Shown: positions 47,996-56,903 of the stretch, one piece after another
How the letters are laid out: the number at the start of each line of letters is the position of its first letter
Position numbering within the stretch: position 1 is the stretch's first letter
Source of the DNA: DATATV01 sp035551355
GTDB taxonomy: Bacteria > Actinomycetota > Actinomycetes > Mycobacteriales > Pseudonocardiaceae
Reading direction: 5' to 3'
Assembly: GCA_035551355.1 (NCBI GenBank)
Contig: DASZNF010000052.1
Span: forward strand, 62,001-126,000
DNA: 64,000 nucleotides
The notes under the pieces: model-generated
The model's input: the letters and a program-made list of their open reading frames with translations, nothing else
The model's database searches: none
Told to the model about the DNA's origin: nothing
Translations under genes and position numbers: made by a program

Positions 47996-48979
47996 TTACT
48001 CCGGCACCGGTGCCGACGACGCCGCAGGTGCCCGCCTCCGCCGGCGCCAGATGATCAGCCCGGCCACCGCCGGGATGCCCAGCGCGATCAGGAACGGCAG
48101 CAGCGCGCCGAACACCACGCCGAGCACTCGCACCGTGCCCACCAGTGCCCGCCAGCCGCCGGTCAGTCCGTTCAGAAAGCCCGGGCTCGCCGCCGCGGCC
48201 ACCACCGGCGGAGGCGGCGCCGTGGCGGCCAGGTTCACCGAAACGGTCGACAGGGCGACCTGACCGGCCAGTTCGGCCTGCTGCTGTTCCAGCGCCTCCA
48301 GATCCGACTCGCGCTTGGTCAGCTCGTCCTCGATGGACACCACGTCGGACAGCGAACCGGCCTGGCCCAGCAGCGCCCGCACCCGGTCCACGCTGGCCTG
48401 CTGCGAGGCGATCCGGCTGCGCACGTCCACCAGCTGGTCGGTCACGTCCTGGGCCTGCTGCTGGCGGCTGGTCACCCGGCCGAGGGCGGACAGCTGGCCC
48501 AGCACGGTGTCCAGCTGCGGCTGCGGTACCGAAAGGGTGAGGGCGGCCGAGTCGTCCTGCGCGTCCTCGCTGGCCACATAGCCGCCGGCCGTGTCCGCGA
48601 TCTGCTGGGCCCGGTTCGCCGCGCCGGACACGTCCGAGACGACCAGGTTCACCGTGGCCGACCGGATCACCTGCCGACCGGCTGGCGAGATCCCGGTCAG
48701 CGGCGCCGACCCGGTCGATGCCGAACCGGTCGCCCCGGAACCCGACGACCCCGAATTCGCCGATCCGGAGCCGGTCGAACCCGAGCCGGTCGACGCCGAG
48801 TCGCCCGAGCCCGACGATCCCTCGGCGTTGGGTGACGCGGCCGAATGCTGCAGCGGCACCGCCCCGGCGGCCGGATTCCGGGCCACCGCGCCGTTCGCAC
48901 CCGACGAGCCACTGCACCCTGCGACCAAGCCCAGCAGCATCGCCAGCAGGCCGCCCGATAACCAGATTCTGCTGCGCAC
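47996..48979 (-). CDS. DUF4349 lipoprotein
   Basis: About 327 residues. Lipoprotein signal (GGLLAMLLGLVAGCSG, lipobox ending in Cys about residue 22), then a Ser/Gly/Thr repeat of about 40 residues (STGSGSTGSGSANSGSSGSG and similar). A DUF4349 domain follows (RSATVNLVVSDVSGAANRAQ, coiled-coil LEALEQQQAELAGQ), then a helix that spans the membrane (LGVVFGALLPFLIALGIPAVAGLIIW) and an Arg tail. GTG 48979 after AGGGGA; the frame upstream begins with a TTG. Role unknown; DUF4349 proteins are cell-surface and may bind the envelope. Confidence 0.82.
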   Translation of the reverse strand: MRSRIWLSGGLLAMLLGLVAGCSGSSGANGAVARNPAAGAVPLQHSAASPNAEGSSGSGDSASTGSGSTGSGSANSGSSGSGATGSASTGSAPLTGISPAGRQVIRSATVNLVVSDVSGAANRAQQIADTAGGYVASEDAQDDSAALTLSVPQPQLDTVLGQLSALGRVTSRQQQAQDVTDQLVDVRSRIASQQASVDRVRALLGQAGSLSDVVSIEDELTKRESDLEALEQQQAELAGQVALSTVSVNLAATAPPPPVVAAAASPGFLNGLTGGWRALVGTVRVLGVVFGALLPFLIALGIPAVAGLIIWRRRRRAPAASSAPVPE

Positions 48980-49118
48980 GATCCGAACTCCCCTCAACGC
49001 GACGTGATGTCAGCGGGACGGGAGTCGGCGGCCGGGCCGTTGCCGGCCGGCGCGTCACGATTCGGCCTCGGAACGGCCTGACCCGATCGTGGCGATCGAG
49101 CGATGAGACCCGAACGGG

Positions 49119-49655
49119 TTACGGCTCGGCGCGGGGCCCGGAATCGGCCGAACCGTTGGCCGGGCGGTCCACCAGGTGCCCGAACGCCTGCAGGTTGGCC
49201 AGGGACTCGCCGCGGGACACCCGCCAGTCCCATTCGCGCCGGATGGAATTGGCGAAACCCAGCTCCAGCAACGTATTGAAGTCGCCGTCGGCCGCCTCGA
49301 GCACCTGGCCGAGCAGCCGGTCCAGCTCGTCCTCGGTGACCAGTTCGGGGCTGAGCCTGCCGATCAGGTAGATGTCCCCGGCCTGATCGATCGTGTAGTG
49401 CACGCCGTAGAGCTTCGCGTTGCGGTGCAACAAAAAGCGGTACACGTCCAGGTGCGCCTCGTCCGGCCTGCGGCAGACGAAGGCCTCCACCAGCAACGCG
49501 TGCGCACCGGCGACCAGCCAGCAGTTGGTCTGCAGTTTCTTGGTGCCCGGCAGGGTCACGAAGTAGGCGCCCGGCCCCTTGCGCTGGTAGTCCAGCTCTC
49601 GCTCGTCCAGGGCCGTCGCGATCGTCCGGTCCAGGCTCGCGATGTCCACTGTCAC
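49119..49655 (-). CDS. YbjN domain-containing protein
   Basis: 178 residues, one YbjN-type alpha/beta domain: LDERELDYQRKGPGAYFVTLPGTK, VEAFVCRRPDE, LYGVHYTIDQAGDIYLIGRL and a C-terminal helical part (DELDRLLGQVLEAADGDFNTLLELGF). Fold resembles type III secretion chaperones; in other bacteria YbjN affects motility and stress, here unknown. GTG 49655 overlaps the mshA stop (GTGA) and follows GGAGG. It is the third gene of the hydrolase-mshA-ybjN operon, as at Rv0486-Rv0487. Confidence 0.88.
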   Translation of the reverse strand: MTVDIASLDRTIATALDERELDYQRKGPGAYFVTLPGTKKLQTNCWLVAGAHALLVEAFVCRRPDEAHLDVYRFLLHRNAKLYGVHYTIDQAGDIYLIGRLSPELVTEDELDRLLGQVLEAADGDFNTLLELGFANSIRREWDWRVSRGESLANLQAFGHLVDRPANGSADSGPRAEP

Positions 49656-50947
49656 ACTGCCACCTCCGAATGCGCCGCACGGAACGCCGCGGTCGCCTGT
49701 GCATACCCTGCCAGCAGCGCGTCGGTGGTGCGCTCCCACGAGAACCGCCGGGCGTGCCGGACCGCCCCGGTGGCCAGCTTGGCCAGCCGCTCCCGGTTGT
49801 GCAGCAACTCCTCCAGCGCCACCGCCCACCGGCCGGGGTCGTGCCCGGCGACCAGCCGCCCGGACACCCCGTCGGACACCGCGACCGGCAGCCCGCCCAC
49901 CGCGGCTGCCACCACCGGAGTGCCGCAGGCCTGGGCCTCTAGCGCGACCAGCCCGAACGACTCGTTGTGGCTGGGCACCGCGACCAGGTCGGCCGCCCGG
50001 TACACCCGGGCCAGGTCGGCGCCGCGCTGCGGGGACAGGAACCGCACCACGTCGGCGATGCCAAGGGACACGGCCAGCCGACGTAACGAGTCCGGCTCAT
50101 CGAGGCCGGAGCCGGAGGCCCCGCCCACGACCAGCACCACCAGCTTCTCCCGCAGTTCCGGCCGCAACGCCAGCAGCTCGGCCGCCGCGCGCAGCAGCAC
50201 GTCCGGGGCCTTGAGCGGCTGGATCCGGCCCACGAAGGCCAGCACCGCCGCGTCCGCGCGCAGGCCGAGCGCGGCCCGGGCGGCCTGCCGGTCGCCGGGG
50301 GTGAAGCGCTCCAGGTCGACCCCGGGCGGCACGGTCAGCACCCGGCCGGCGTCCGCACCGTAGAGGTCGATCAGCTGCTCGGCCTCCACCGCGGTGTTGG
50401 CCACCAGCCGGTCGGCCTCGTCCACCACCTGCTGTTCGCCGATCACCCGGGAGCGGGGCTCGGGCGCGTCGCCCTGCGCCAGCGCGGCGTTCTTCACCTT
50501 GGCCAGGGTGTGCGCGGTGTGCACCAGGGGCACGCCCCACCGGTCCCGGGCCAGCCAGCCGACCTGCCCGGACAGCCAGTAGTGCGAGTGCACCACGTCG
50601 TAGTAGCCCGGCTCGTGATAGGCCTCGGCCCGCAGCACGCCGCCGCTGAACGCGCACAGCTGCGCGGGCAGTTCGGACTTGTCCAGTCCCTCGAACGGGC
50701 CCGCGGTGACGTGCCGGACGGTCACCCCGGGAGTCAGTTCCACGATCGGGGGAAGGTCGGAGGAGGTGGCCCGGGTGAAGATCTCCACCGCCACGCCGCG
50801 CCGGGCCATCCGTTGCGCGGTCTGCACGATGTAGACGTTCATGCCGCCCGCGTCCCCGGTGCCCGGTTGCTCCAGCGGCGAGGTGTGCACGGACAGCACC
50901 GCGACCCGGCGGGGACGACGGGAGAACTGCTGGACCAGTGGGGTCAT
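49652..50947 (-). CDS. mshA: D-inositol-3-phosphate glycosyltransferase (MshA)
   Basis: 431 residues, GT4 family; transfers GlcNAc to inositol phosphate, the first step of mycothiol synthesis. N-terminal domain: VAVLSVHTSPLEQPGTGDAGG, then DVVHSHYWLSGQVGWLARD. C-terminal domain: VGRIQPLKAPDVLLRAA and the nucleotide-sugar motif PSHNESFGLVALEAQACGTP. The pattern GMNVYIVQ after GDAGG is typical of MshA. ATG 50947 overlaps the hydrolase stop (ATGA). The other mycothiol genes are not in the window. Fits with the glutaredoxin and Cds1-like genes as sulfur-redox context. Confidence 0.95.
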   Translation of the reverse strand: MTPLVQQFSRRPRRVAVLSVHTSPLEQPGTGDAGGMNVYIVQTAQRMARRGVAVEIFTRATSSDLPPIVELTPGVTVRHVTAGPFEGLDKSELPAQLCAFSGGVLRAEAYHEPGYYDVVHSHYWLSGQVGWLARDRWGVPLVHTAHTLAKVKNAALAQGDAPEPRSRVIGEQQVVDEADRLVANTAVEAEQLIDLYGADAGRVLTVPPGVDLERFTPGDRQAARAALGLRADAAVLAFVGRIQPLKAPDVLLRAAAELLALRPELREKLVVLVVGGASGSGLDEPDSLRRLAVSLGIADVVRFLSPQRGADLARVYRAADLVAVPSHNESFGLVALEAQACGTPVVAAAVGGLPVAVSDGVSGRLVAGHDPGRWAVALEELLHNRERLAKLATGAVRHARRFSWERTTDALLAGYAQATAAFRAAHSEVAV

Positions 50948-51789
50948 CGGGTTCGAGTCCTTTCCACCAGATCACGCAGGGCGGCCTCGAACTCGGCCGG
51001 ACGTTCCAGGAACGGCAGGTGGCCGACACCCTCGCACCAGCGCAGTTCGGCGCCGGGCACGTGGGCGGCCGTGTACTCGGCGGCCGAGGGTTCGACCACC
51101 GCGTCGGCCCGGCCGTGCAGGACGAGGGTGGGTACGTCGATCGTGGCCAGCACCTCGGCCGAGCCGACATCGCGGCGGAACAGCGCGCCGCGCACGTGCG
51201 GGGGAACCCGCAGCGCCGCGGCCAGCAACTGCTCAGCCAGCGGCGTGGGCCGCACCCGCAGGCCGGGGGCGTGCATGCCGACCGCGAACGAGCGCAGCGC
51301 CGGCTCGGCCACCCCCCGATCGGGGGACAGTGCATCGGGCAGTGCGTCGCGCATGGCCGGCCCGGTGCGCCCGCCCGGGTGACCCCGGCCGATCTCGGTG
51401 ATCGCGCTTACATACATGATTCCGGCCACTCCGTCGGTGCCCAACTCGCGCACGTGGTCGGTGAGCACCAGGCCGCCGTAGGACCAGCCGATCACCACCG
51501 CGGGCCGGCCGGTGTAGTCCAGCAGGGCCCGCACATCGGCGGCCCACTCGGCGGCGGAGGCGTAGCCGTCCTCGGGCGCGTCGGAGTCGCCGTGGCCGCG
51601 CAGATCGGCCGCGACCAGCCGGAAATCCTTGCTCAGCGGGCCGGTCAGCTGATGTTGCCAGACCGCGCCTGACTGCGCCCACCCGTGCAGCAACAGGATC
51701 GGCGGGGCGTCGGCCGGCCCGGCCGTGCGTACCGCGAGCCGCACGCCCGACCCGCCGGTGACATGTTCGACCTGGCTCACATCCAGCAC
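50944..51789 (-). CDS. Alpha/beta-fold hydrolase
   Basis: 281 residues. Nucleophile elbow GWSYGG, oxyanion region LLLHGWAQSG, acid Asp in VLHGRADAVVEP and base His in EGVGHLPFLERP give a full Ser-Asp-His triad. GTG 51789 after GGAGG at 6 nt. The frame upstream is open but only as a shadow. Overlap with mshA suggests co-expression; no evidence that it acts in mycothiol synthesis. Substrate unknown. Confidence 0.88.
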   Translation of the reverse strand: MLDVSQVEHVTGGSGVRLAVRTAGPADAPPILLLHGWAQSGAVWQHQLTGPLSKDFRLVAADLRGHGDSDAPEDGYASAAEWAADVRALLDYTGRPAVVIGWSYGGLVLTDHVRELGTDGVAGIMYVSAITEIGRGHPGGRTGPAMRDALPDALSPDRGVAEPALRSFAVGMHAPGLRVRPTPLAEQLLAAALRVPPHVRGALFRRDVGSAEVLATIDVPTLVLHGRADAVVEPSAAEYTAAHVPGAELRWCEGVGHLPFLERPAEFEAALRDLVERTRTR

Positions 51790-51906
51790 ATCCGGCCTCC
51801 TGTCTGTCCCCGACGTACCAACGAGCCAGACGTTGCGCATCTTCCCGATCGGGGTAGTACGGCAGGATTGATCCGGCCAGCGCAATCGAATCGATGGAGG
51901 TGTGCA

Positions 51907-52647
51907 GTGACCGGCAACCGACCGACCGCAGTGGTGACCGGGGCGAGTTCCGGGATCGGCGCGGCCACCGCGCGCCAGCTGGCGGCCGACGGGTTCCACG
52001 TGGTGCTCGGCGCGCGCAGGCACGATCGGCTGGCCGAGATCGCCAAGGAGATCGACGGCACCGCGCTGACGCTGGACGTGACCGACGCCGGCTCGGTGAC
52101 CGCGTTCGCCGACGCCATCGCCGGGGCCAACGTGCTGGTGAACAACGCAGGTGGCGCCCGGGGCCTGGCCCGGGTGGAGAACGCCAACGAGGAGCACTGG
52201 CGCTGGATGTGGGAGGCCAATGTGCTGGGCACCCTGCGGGTGACCAAGGCATTGCTGCCCAAGCTGATCGAGTCCGGAGACGGCCACGTGCTGACCGTCA
52301 CCTCGATCGCCGCCCTGGAGGCCTACGACAACGGCGCCGGCTACACCTCGGCCAAGCATGCCCAGTCGGCGCTGCACCGCACGCTGCGCGGGGAGCACCT
52401 TGGCCAGCCGGTCCGGTTCACCGAGATCCTGCCGGGCCTGGTGGAGACCGAGTTCTCCCTGGTCCGCTTCGACGGCGACGAGGACCGGGCGGCCGGGGTG
52501 TACGACGGGCTGACCCCGTTGACCGCACAGGACGTGGCCGAGGTGATCGCGTTCGCGGTCAGCCGACCTTCCCACGTGAACCTGGACAGCATCGTGATCA
52601 AGCCGAGGGCGCAGCACTCGGCCACCCGCGTGTACCGGGCGAAGTAG
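51907..52647 (+). CDS. Short-chain dehydrogenase/reductase
   Basis: 246 residues, classical SDR. Cofactor loop TGASSGIGAATARQL, NNAG motif LVNNAGGARGLARVE, catalytic Ser in VTSIAALEA and Tyr/Lys in YTSAKHAQSAL. GTG 51907 after GGAGG. It is the positional match of Rv0484c. It converges on murB with no spacer at all: the TAG stop (52645-52647) touches the murB TGA. Substrate unknown. Confidence 0.9.
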   Translation: MTGNRPTAVVTGASSGIGAATARQLAADGFHVVLGARRHDRLAEIAKEIDGTALTLDVTDAGSVTAFADAIAGANVLVNNAGGARGLARVENANEEHWRWMWEANVLGTLRVTKALLPKLIESGDGHVLTVTSIAALEAYDNGAGYTSAKHAQSALHRTLRGEHLGQPVRFTEILPGLVETEFSLVRFDGDEDRAAGVYDGLTPLTAQDVAEVIAFAVSRPSHVNLDSIVIKPRAQHSATRVYRAK

Positions 52648-53739
52648 TCAGAGCGAGCAGCCGACCAGCACGGGTTCGGGCGCCAGCCGCACGCCGAACG
52701 CGGCCAGCACGCCGTCCCGGACCTCGCCGGCCAGCGCCAGCAGGTCCGTGGTGGCGGCGCGGCCCCGGTTGGTCAGGGCGAGGGTGTGCTTGGTGGACAA
52801 CGAAACCCGTCCGCCCGGCCCCGCGTAGCCGCGGTGGAAACCGGCCCGCTCGATGAGCCAGGCCGCGGACAGCTTGGCGTGGCCGGGTCCCGCCGGATAG
52901 GTGGGCATGGTGGTGTCCGGGCCCAGCCGGGCGGTGACCAGCGCGCGCACCGCGGCCAGGGCCTCGTCCGGCACCACCGGGTTGGTGAAGAACGAGCCGG
53001 CGCTCCAGGTGTCGTGGTCCTCGGTGTCGAGCACCATTCCCTTGCCCCGGCGCAATTCCAGCACCGCCGCCCGGGCCTGGGCCACCGGCACCCGCTCGCC
53101 CGCGGCCACGCCCAGGGTGCGGGCCAGCTCGGCGTACCGGATCGGCGCGGACAACCCGCCATCGGCCAGGGTGAAGCGCACCCGCAACACCACGGCGGCG
53201 TCGGTGTTCTTCAGGACACTGGTCCGGTAACCCAGCCCCAGTTGCCCGGCGGCCACCGTGCGGACCTGGCCACTGCGCCGGTCCAGCAGGTCGACCGAGA
53301 CCAGCCGCTGCGCCACCTCGACGCCGTAGGCGCCCACGTTCTGCACCGGGGTCGCACCGACCAGACCGGGAATACCCGACAGGCACTCCAACCCGCCAAG
53401 GCCCTCGGCGACCGTGCGGGCCACCGTCTCGTCCCAGTCCATACCGGCCTCGACGGTCAGGTGGACCTGGCCGTCACCCAACCGGTCGTAGCCGACCCCG
53501 CTGGTGGCGATCTGCACCGCGGCGCCGGGAATGCCCTCGTCGCCGATCACCAGGTTGGACCCGCCACCCAGCACCAGCAGCGGGGTGTCCGAGGTGTCCG
53601 CGCGGCGCACCGTCTCGACCAGGTCGGCGGCGCGCTCGGCGCGCACGAACCGCTCCACCGGACCGCCCAGCCGCAGAGTGGTGTACCCGGCCAGGGGCAC
53701 GCCGGTACGCGGCACGGCAGGAGTCTGGGGGCTGGTCAC
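52648..53739 (-). CDS. murB: UDP-N-acetylenolpyruvoylglucosamine reductase (MurB)
   Basis: 363 residues, flavoenzyme of peptidoglycan precursor synthesis. FAD domain: LVLGGGSNLVIGDEG and LSGIPGLVGATPVQNVGAYG. Catalytic region: GSFFTNPVVPDE (Ser) and the C-terminal FHRGYAG/STKHTLALTNRG. It is a type I enzyme as in other actinomycetes. GTG 53739 follows TACCGT by 8 nt; the frame upstream is open but unconserved. Its promoter overlaps that of the divergent DUF2505 gene. Stop codon abuts that of the SDR gene. Confidence 0.95.
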   Translation of the reverse strand: MTSPQTPAVPRTGVPLAGYTTLRLGGPVERFVRAERAADLVETVRRADTSDTPLLVLGGGSNLVIGDEGIPGAAVQIATSGVGYDRLGDGQVHLTVEAGMDWDETVARTVAEGLGGLECLSGIPGLVGATPVQNVGAYGVEVAQRLVSVDLLDRRSGQVRTVAAGQLGLGYRTSVLKNTDAAVVLRVRFTLADGGLSAPIRYAELARTLGVAAGERVPVAQARAAVLELRRGKGMVLDTEDHDTWSAGSFFTNPVVPDEALAAVRALVTARLGPDTTMPTYPAGPGHAKLSAAWLIERAGFHRGYAGPGGRVSLSTKHTLALTNRGRAATTDLLALAGEVRDGVLAAFGVRLAPEPVLVGCSL

Positions 53740-53747
53740 GGTCGTCA

Positions 53748-53757
53748 ACGGTAGCCT
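53748..53757. promoter_or_regulatory. Overlapping divergent -10 boxes, murB and DUF2505 gene
   Basis: ACGGTAGCCT contains TACCGT (minus strand, 53748-53753, 8 nt before GTG 53739) and TAGCCT (plus strand, 53752-53757, 7 nt before ATG 53765), sharing two bases. Only 25 bp separate the two start codons. Confidence 0.6.
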
Positions 53758-53764
53758 TCGGCGC

Positions 53765-54271
53765 ATGGCCCGCCGCATCGAGCACCGCGCACGATCCACG
53801 AAGGACGCCGCGACGGTGCATGCCGCGCTCACCGATCCGGAGTACCTCCGGGCCCGTCTGGCTGTGCTCGGCGGCAAGGGCGCCGAGCTGATCGATCTCA
53901 CCCGAAACGGTGACACGGTGGAGTACCACGTGAAGCACGGTGTGGCCGCGGCCGACCTGCCCTCGGCAGTGCGCACCTTGCTCGGCGGCGACCTGACCCT
54001 CGACCGGGTGGAGACCTGGCGGTCCGCGGACAACGGCTACACCGGCACCGTCCGGGTGACACTGCCCGGGATGCCGGGCGAACTGTCCGGCACCATGCGG
54101 CTGACCGGCCTCGCCGAGAGCGGCAGCGAGCGGATCGTTGACGGCACGGTGAAGATCCCGATCCCGCTGATCGGCGGGAAGGTCGAGGAGACGGTCAGCG
54201 GACAGCTGGACCGGCTGCTGGACGCCGAGGACGAGTTCACCGAAAAGTGGCTCGAAACGCACCAGGCCTGA
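53765..54271 (+). CDS. DUF2505 domain-containing protein
   Basis: 168 residues, one DUF2505 domain (ARRIEHRARSTKDAATVHAA, VRVTLPGMPGELSGTMRLTG, DGTVKIPIPLIGGKVEETVS, then a C-terminal helix with EDEFTEKWLETH). The fold is related to START-like ligand-binding domains (polyketide cyclase/SRPBCC). No signal peptide. ATG 53765 is the only start. Matches Rv0481c by position, divergent from murB. Function unknown. Confidence 0.9.
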   Translation: MARRIEHRARSTKDAATVHAALTDPEYLRARLAVLGGKGAELIDLTRNGDTVEYHVKHGVAAADLPSAVRTLLGGDLTLDRVETWRSADNGYTGTVRVTLPGMPGELSGTMRLTGLAESGSERIVDGTVKIPIPLIGGKVEETVSGQLDRLLDAEDEFTEKWLETHQA

Positions 54272-54277
54272 TCGGGG

Positions 54278-55093
54278 TTGGCGGGTAAGCCGCGGCTGGC
54301 CGCGGGACGGGCCCGGGCTCTGGGCCAGCCGACCAGGGGCACCACCAATCCCAACCGGTTGCGTCGGGTGGACAACTGGCTGACCGGCACCCTCTGGGTG
54401 ACCCGGGTGCTGCGTGGCGCGGCCGATCCGCTTGTGGTGGACCTTGGCTACGGCGCCTCCCCGGTGACCACGGTGGAGATGTCGGCCCGGCTCCGGGTGA
54501 TCCGCCCCGACCTGCGCATGCTCGGCCTCGAACTGGATCCCGAACGGGTGAGCGCGGCGACCCCGGCGGCCAATCCGCCGTGGCTGGAGTTCCGACGCGG
54601 CGGGTTCGAGCTGGCCGGGGCCCGGCCGGTGCTGCTGCGCGCGTTCAACGTGCTGCGCCAGTACCAGGAACCCGAGGTGGTACAGGCCTGGCAGCGGATG
54701 ACCGAACGGCTGGCCCCGGGCGGCCTGCTGATCGAGGGCACCTGCGACGAGCTGGGCCGGCGGTGCTGCTGGCTGACCCTGGACGCCGAAGGCCCGCGCA
54801 CCTTCACCATGGCCACCCGGCCCTCGGACCTGACCCGGCCCTCCGACCTGGCCGAGCGGCTGCCCAAGGCGCTGATTCACCGGAACGTGCCCGGCGAGCC
54901 GGTGCACACACTTCTGGGTGAACTGGACGGCTGCTGGGCCACCGCGGCCCCGTTCGCGCCGTTCGGTCCGCGCGTCCGCTGGGCCGAGGCGGTGCGGGGA
55001 CTGGCCGAAAAGGGCTGGCCGGTGCTTGATCGGCCCCGCCGGTGGCGCCTTGGTGAGATCACCCTGCCCTGGTCGGCGGTGCGACCGGCGTGA
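54278..55093 (+). CDS. Class I SAM-dependent methyltransferase-like protein
   Basis: 271 residues. The SAM motif reads VVDLGYGASPVTTVEM, an atypical motif I (DLGYGASP rather than DxGxGxG), followed by LRMLGLELDPERVSAA and the motif region APGGLLIEGTCDELGR. An N-terminal Arg-rich part is short. It starts with TTG at 54278, 6 nt after the DUF2505 stop, so the two are probably co-transcribed. Substrate unknown. A shortened TTG start makes the exact N-terminus uncertain. Confidence 0.78.
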   Translation: MAGKPRLAAGRARALGQPTRGTTNPNRLRRVDNWLTGTLWVTRVLRGAADPLVVDLGYGASPVTTVEMSARLRVIRPDLRMLGLELDPERVSAATPAANPPWLEFRRGGFELAGARPVLLRAFNVLRQYQEPEVVQAWQRMTERLAPGGLLIEGTCDELGRRCCWLTLDAEGPRTFTMATRPSDLTRPSDLAERLPKALIHRNVPGEPVHTLLGELDGCWATAAPFAPFGPRVRWAEAVRGLAEKGWPVLDRPRRWRLGEITLPWSAVRPA

Positions 55094-55112
55094 ACTGGAA
55101 CAATGACCAGCC

Positions 55113-55988
55113 ATGTCGGTCAGCGAACGACGCTATGTGATCACCTTCGGCTGCCCGGACCGCACGGGCATCGTGGCCAGGGTTTCCTCGTTCCTTGCCG
55201 ACGCGGGTGGCTGGATCGTGGAGGCCGCCTACCACACCGACCGGGAGACCAACTGGTTCTTCACCCGGCAGGAGGTGCTGGCCGACTCCCTGCCCTTCGA
55301 CGTGACCGAGCTGCGCGAGCGGTTCGGCTCGGTGGTGCGCTCGCTGGGCGGTCAGGCCGACTGGCGGATCACCGACACCGGGCAGCGGCGGCGCATCGTC
55401 ATCCTGGTGTCCCGGGAGGGTCACTGCCTCTACGACCTGCTCGGCCGGGTGTCGGCCGGGGAGCTGGACGTGGACATCGCCGCGGTGATCGGCAACCACA
55501 CCACGCTGGCCGAGGTGACCCGGGCGCACGGCATCCCGTTCCACCACGTGCCGTTCCCGGCCAGCGACCCGAGCGCCCGGGCCGCCGCGTTCGGTCAGCT
55601 GGCCCAGCTGGTCGACGCCCAGCATCCGAACGCGGTGGTGCTGGCCCGGTTCATGCAGGTGCTGCCGCCGGAACTGTGCGCGGCCTGGTCGGGCCGGGCG
55701 CTGAACATCCACCACAGCTTCCTGCCCTCGTTCATCGGCGCGCGGCCCTACCACCAGGCGCACAACCGGGGCGTGAAACTGATCGGCGCGACCTGCCACT
55801 ACGTGACCGCGGAGCTGGACGCCGGCCCGATCGTGGAGCAGGACGTGATCCGGGTGGACCACCGCGACTCGGCCGCGGACATGGTGCGCAAGGGCCGCGA
55901 TATGGAGAAGGTGGTGCTGGCTCGCGGTCTGCGCTGGCATCTGGAGGACCGGGTTCTGTTGCACGGCAACCGAACCGTCATCTTCTGA
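55113..55988 (+). CDS. purU: Formyltetrahydrofolate deformylase (PurU)
   Basis: 291 residues. N-terminal ACT domain (ITFGCPDRTGIVARVSSFLA) and C-terminal formyltransferase-fold domain with catalytic Asn-His-Asp: LNIHHSFLPSFIG, GATCHYVTAELDAGPIVEQD. It releases formate from 10-formyl-tetrahydrofolate and supports purine synthesis balance. ATG 55113 is 19 nt after the methyltransferase stop. In M. tuberculosis purU is elsewhere (Rv2964), so its place here is a rearrangement. Confidence 0.94.
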   Translation: MSVSERRYVITFGCPDRTGIVARVSSFLADAGGWIVEAAYHTDRETNWFFTRQEVLADSLPFDVTELRERFGSVVRSLGGQADWRITDTGQRRRIVILVSREGHCLYDLLGRVSAGELDVDIAAVIGNHTTLAEVTRAHGIPFHHVPFPASDPSARAAAFGQLAQLVDAQHPNAVVLARFMQVLPPELCAAWSGRALNIHHSFLPSFIGARPYHQAHNRGVKLIGATCHYVTAELDAGPIVEQDVIRVDHRDSAADMVRKGRDMEKVVLARGLRWHLEDRVLLHGNRTVIF

Positions 55989-56005
55989 TCATCCACAACG
56001 GACGG

Positions 56006-56560
56006 TCAGCCGACCGGCCGGGCCAGACCCTCGATCACCTCGGCGCCGGGCAGTTTGGCCAGCAGCTCACCGGGCACGAACAGCTTGCTGCGCCGCACCC
56101 CACTGCCGATCACCACTTCCGGCGTGGCCGCGACCGCGGCGTCGATCAGCAGCGGCCACTCCTCGGGCCGCCCGATCGGGGTGATGCCGCCGTAGGCCAT
56201 GCCGGTGCGCTCGACGGCGTCGTCCATCGGCGCGAAGGACGCCTTGCGCACGTCCAGCCTGCGGCGCACCACGCCGTTCACGTCGGCCCGGGTGGTGGCC
56301 AGGATCATGCAGGCGGCGTAGCGCTGCTGCCCTTCCCGCTTGCCCAGCACCACGACACAGTTCGCGGAGGAATCAAGCGGCGAGGAGTAGGTGGCGCAGA
56401 ACTCCGCGGTGTCGGCCAGTTCCGGGTCGATCTCGGCCACCCCGCACCGCGCGGCGTCGGCCGGATCCACGGCGGAAAGCACGCGTGCCACGGGTTCGGC
56501 CAGCAGATCGGTGCGATCCAGCGCCGGGACGACGGTCAGCGTGCCTGCGATGCTCCACAT
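56006..56560 (-). CDS. YbaK/EbsC-family aminoacyl-tRNA deacylase
   Basis: 184 residues, one YbaK fold: DTAEFCATYSSPLDSSANCVVV, RRRLDVRKASFAPMDDAVER, YGGITPIGRPEEWPLLID. This lacks a fused synthetase and resembles the free-standing mis-charged-tRNA editing proteins (Cys-tRNAPro or similar). The basic Lys of KASFA is the usual catalytic lysine. ATG 56560. It converges with purU; the stops are 17 nt apart. Exact tRNA target not readable. Confidence 0.88.
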   Translation of the reverse strand: MWSIAGTLTVVPALDRTDLLAEPVARVLSAVDPADAARCGVAEIDPELADTAEFCATYSSPLDSSANCVVVLGKREGQQRYAACMILATTRADVNGVVRRRLDVRKASFAPMDDAVERTGMAYGGITPIGRPEEWPLLIDAAVAATPEVVIGSGVRRSKLFVPGELLAKLPGAEVIEGLARPVG

Positions 56561-56594
56561 GCGTTCATCGTGCCAGCCGTGCTCTCGCCGGCCG

Positions 56595-56897
56595 TCACCA
56601 CTTGGAGCCGCCGCGCTGCACCTCGATCAGCTTGGGCCGCACGTCGACCAGGTACACCAGCACGGCGACCAGCCCGGCGATCCAGAACATCATGGTGAAG
56701 TCGTAGAAGTGGAACAGCGCGCAGGCCACCGTGCCACCGCCGGTGATGGCCAGCCAGATCGGCTTGGTGCGCTTGTTGGCCGCGGCGAACGCCTCGGCCG
56801 GCTGCACGACGGCGTGGATGAACGCGAAGATGCCCACTGGGACCGCGGCCCAGTTGATCACCACCGTGATCCAGACGTCGATTCCGATACCAGCCAC
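56595..56897 (-). CDS. DUF2516 family membrane protein
   Basis: 100 residues, three or four membrane helices: VWITVVINWAAVPVGIFAFIH, PIWLAITGGGTVACALFHFY, MMFWIAGLVAVLVYLVDVRP, with the short RPKLIEVQRGG tail. The whole matches DUF2516 (Rv0476). GTG 56897 sits 6 nt after TAGGCT. Function unknown; it lies next to the HbhA-like gene as in mycobacteria, with a 98-nt gap. Confidence 0.9.
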   Translation of the reverse strand: MAGIGIDVWITVVINWAAVPVGIFAFIHAVVQPAEAFAAANKRTKPIWLAITGGGTVACALFHFYDFTMMFWIAGLVAVLVYLVDVRPKLIEVQRGGSKW

Positions 56898-56903
56898 GGG
56901 GAC

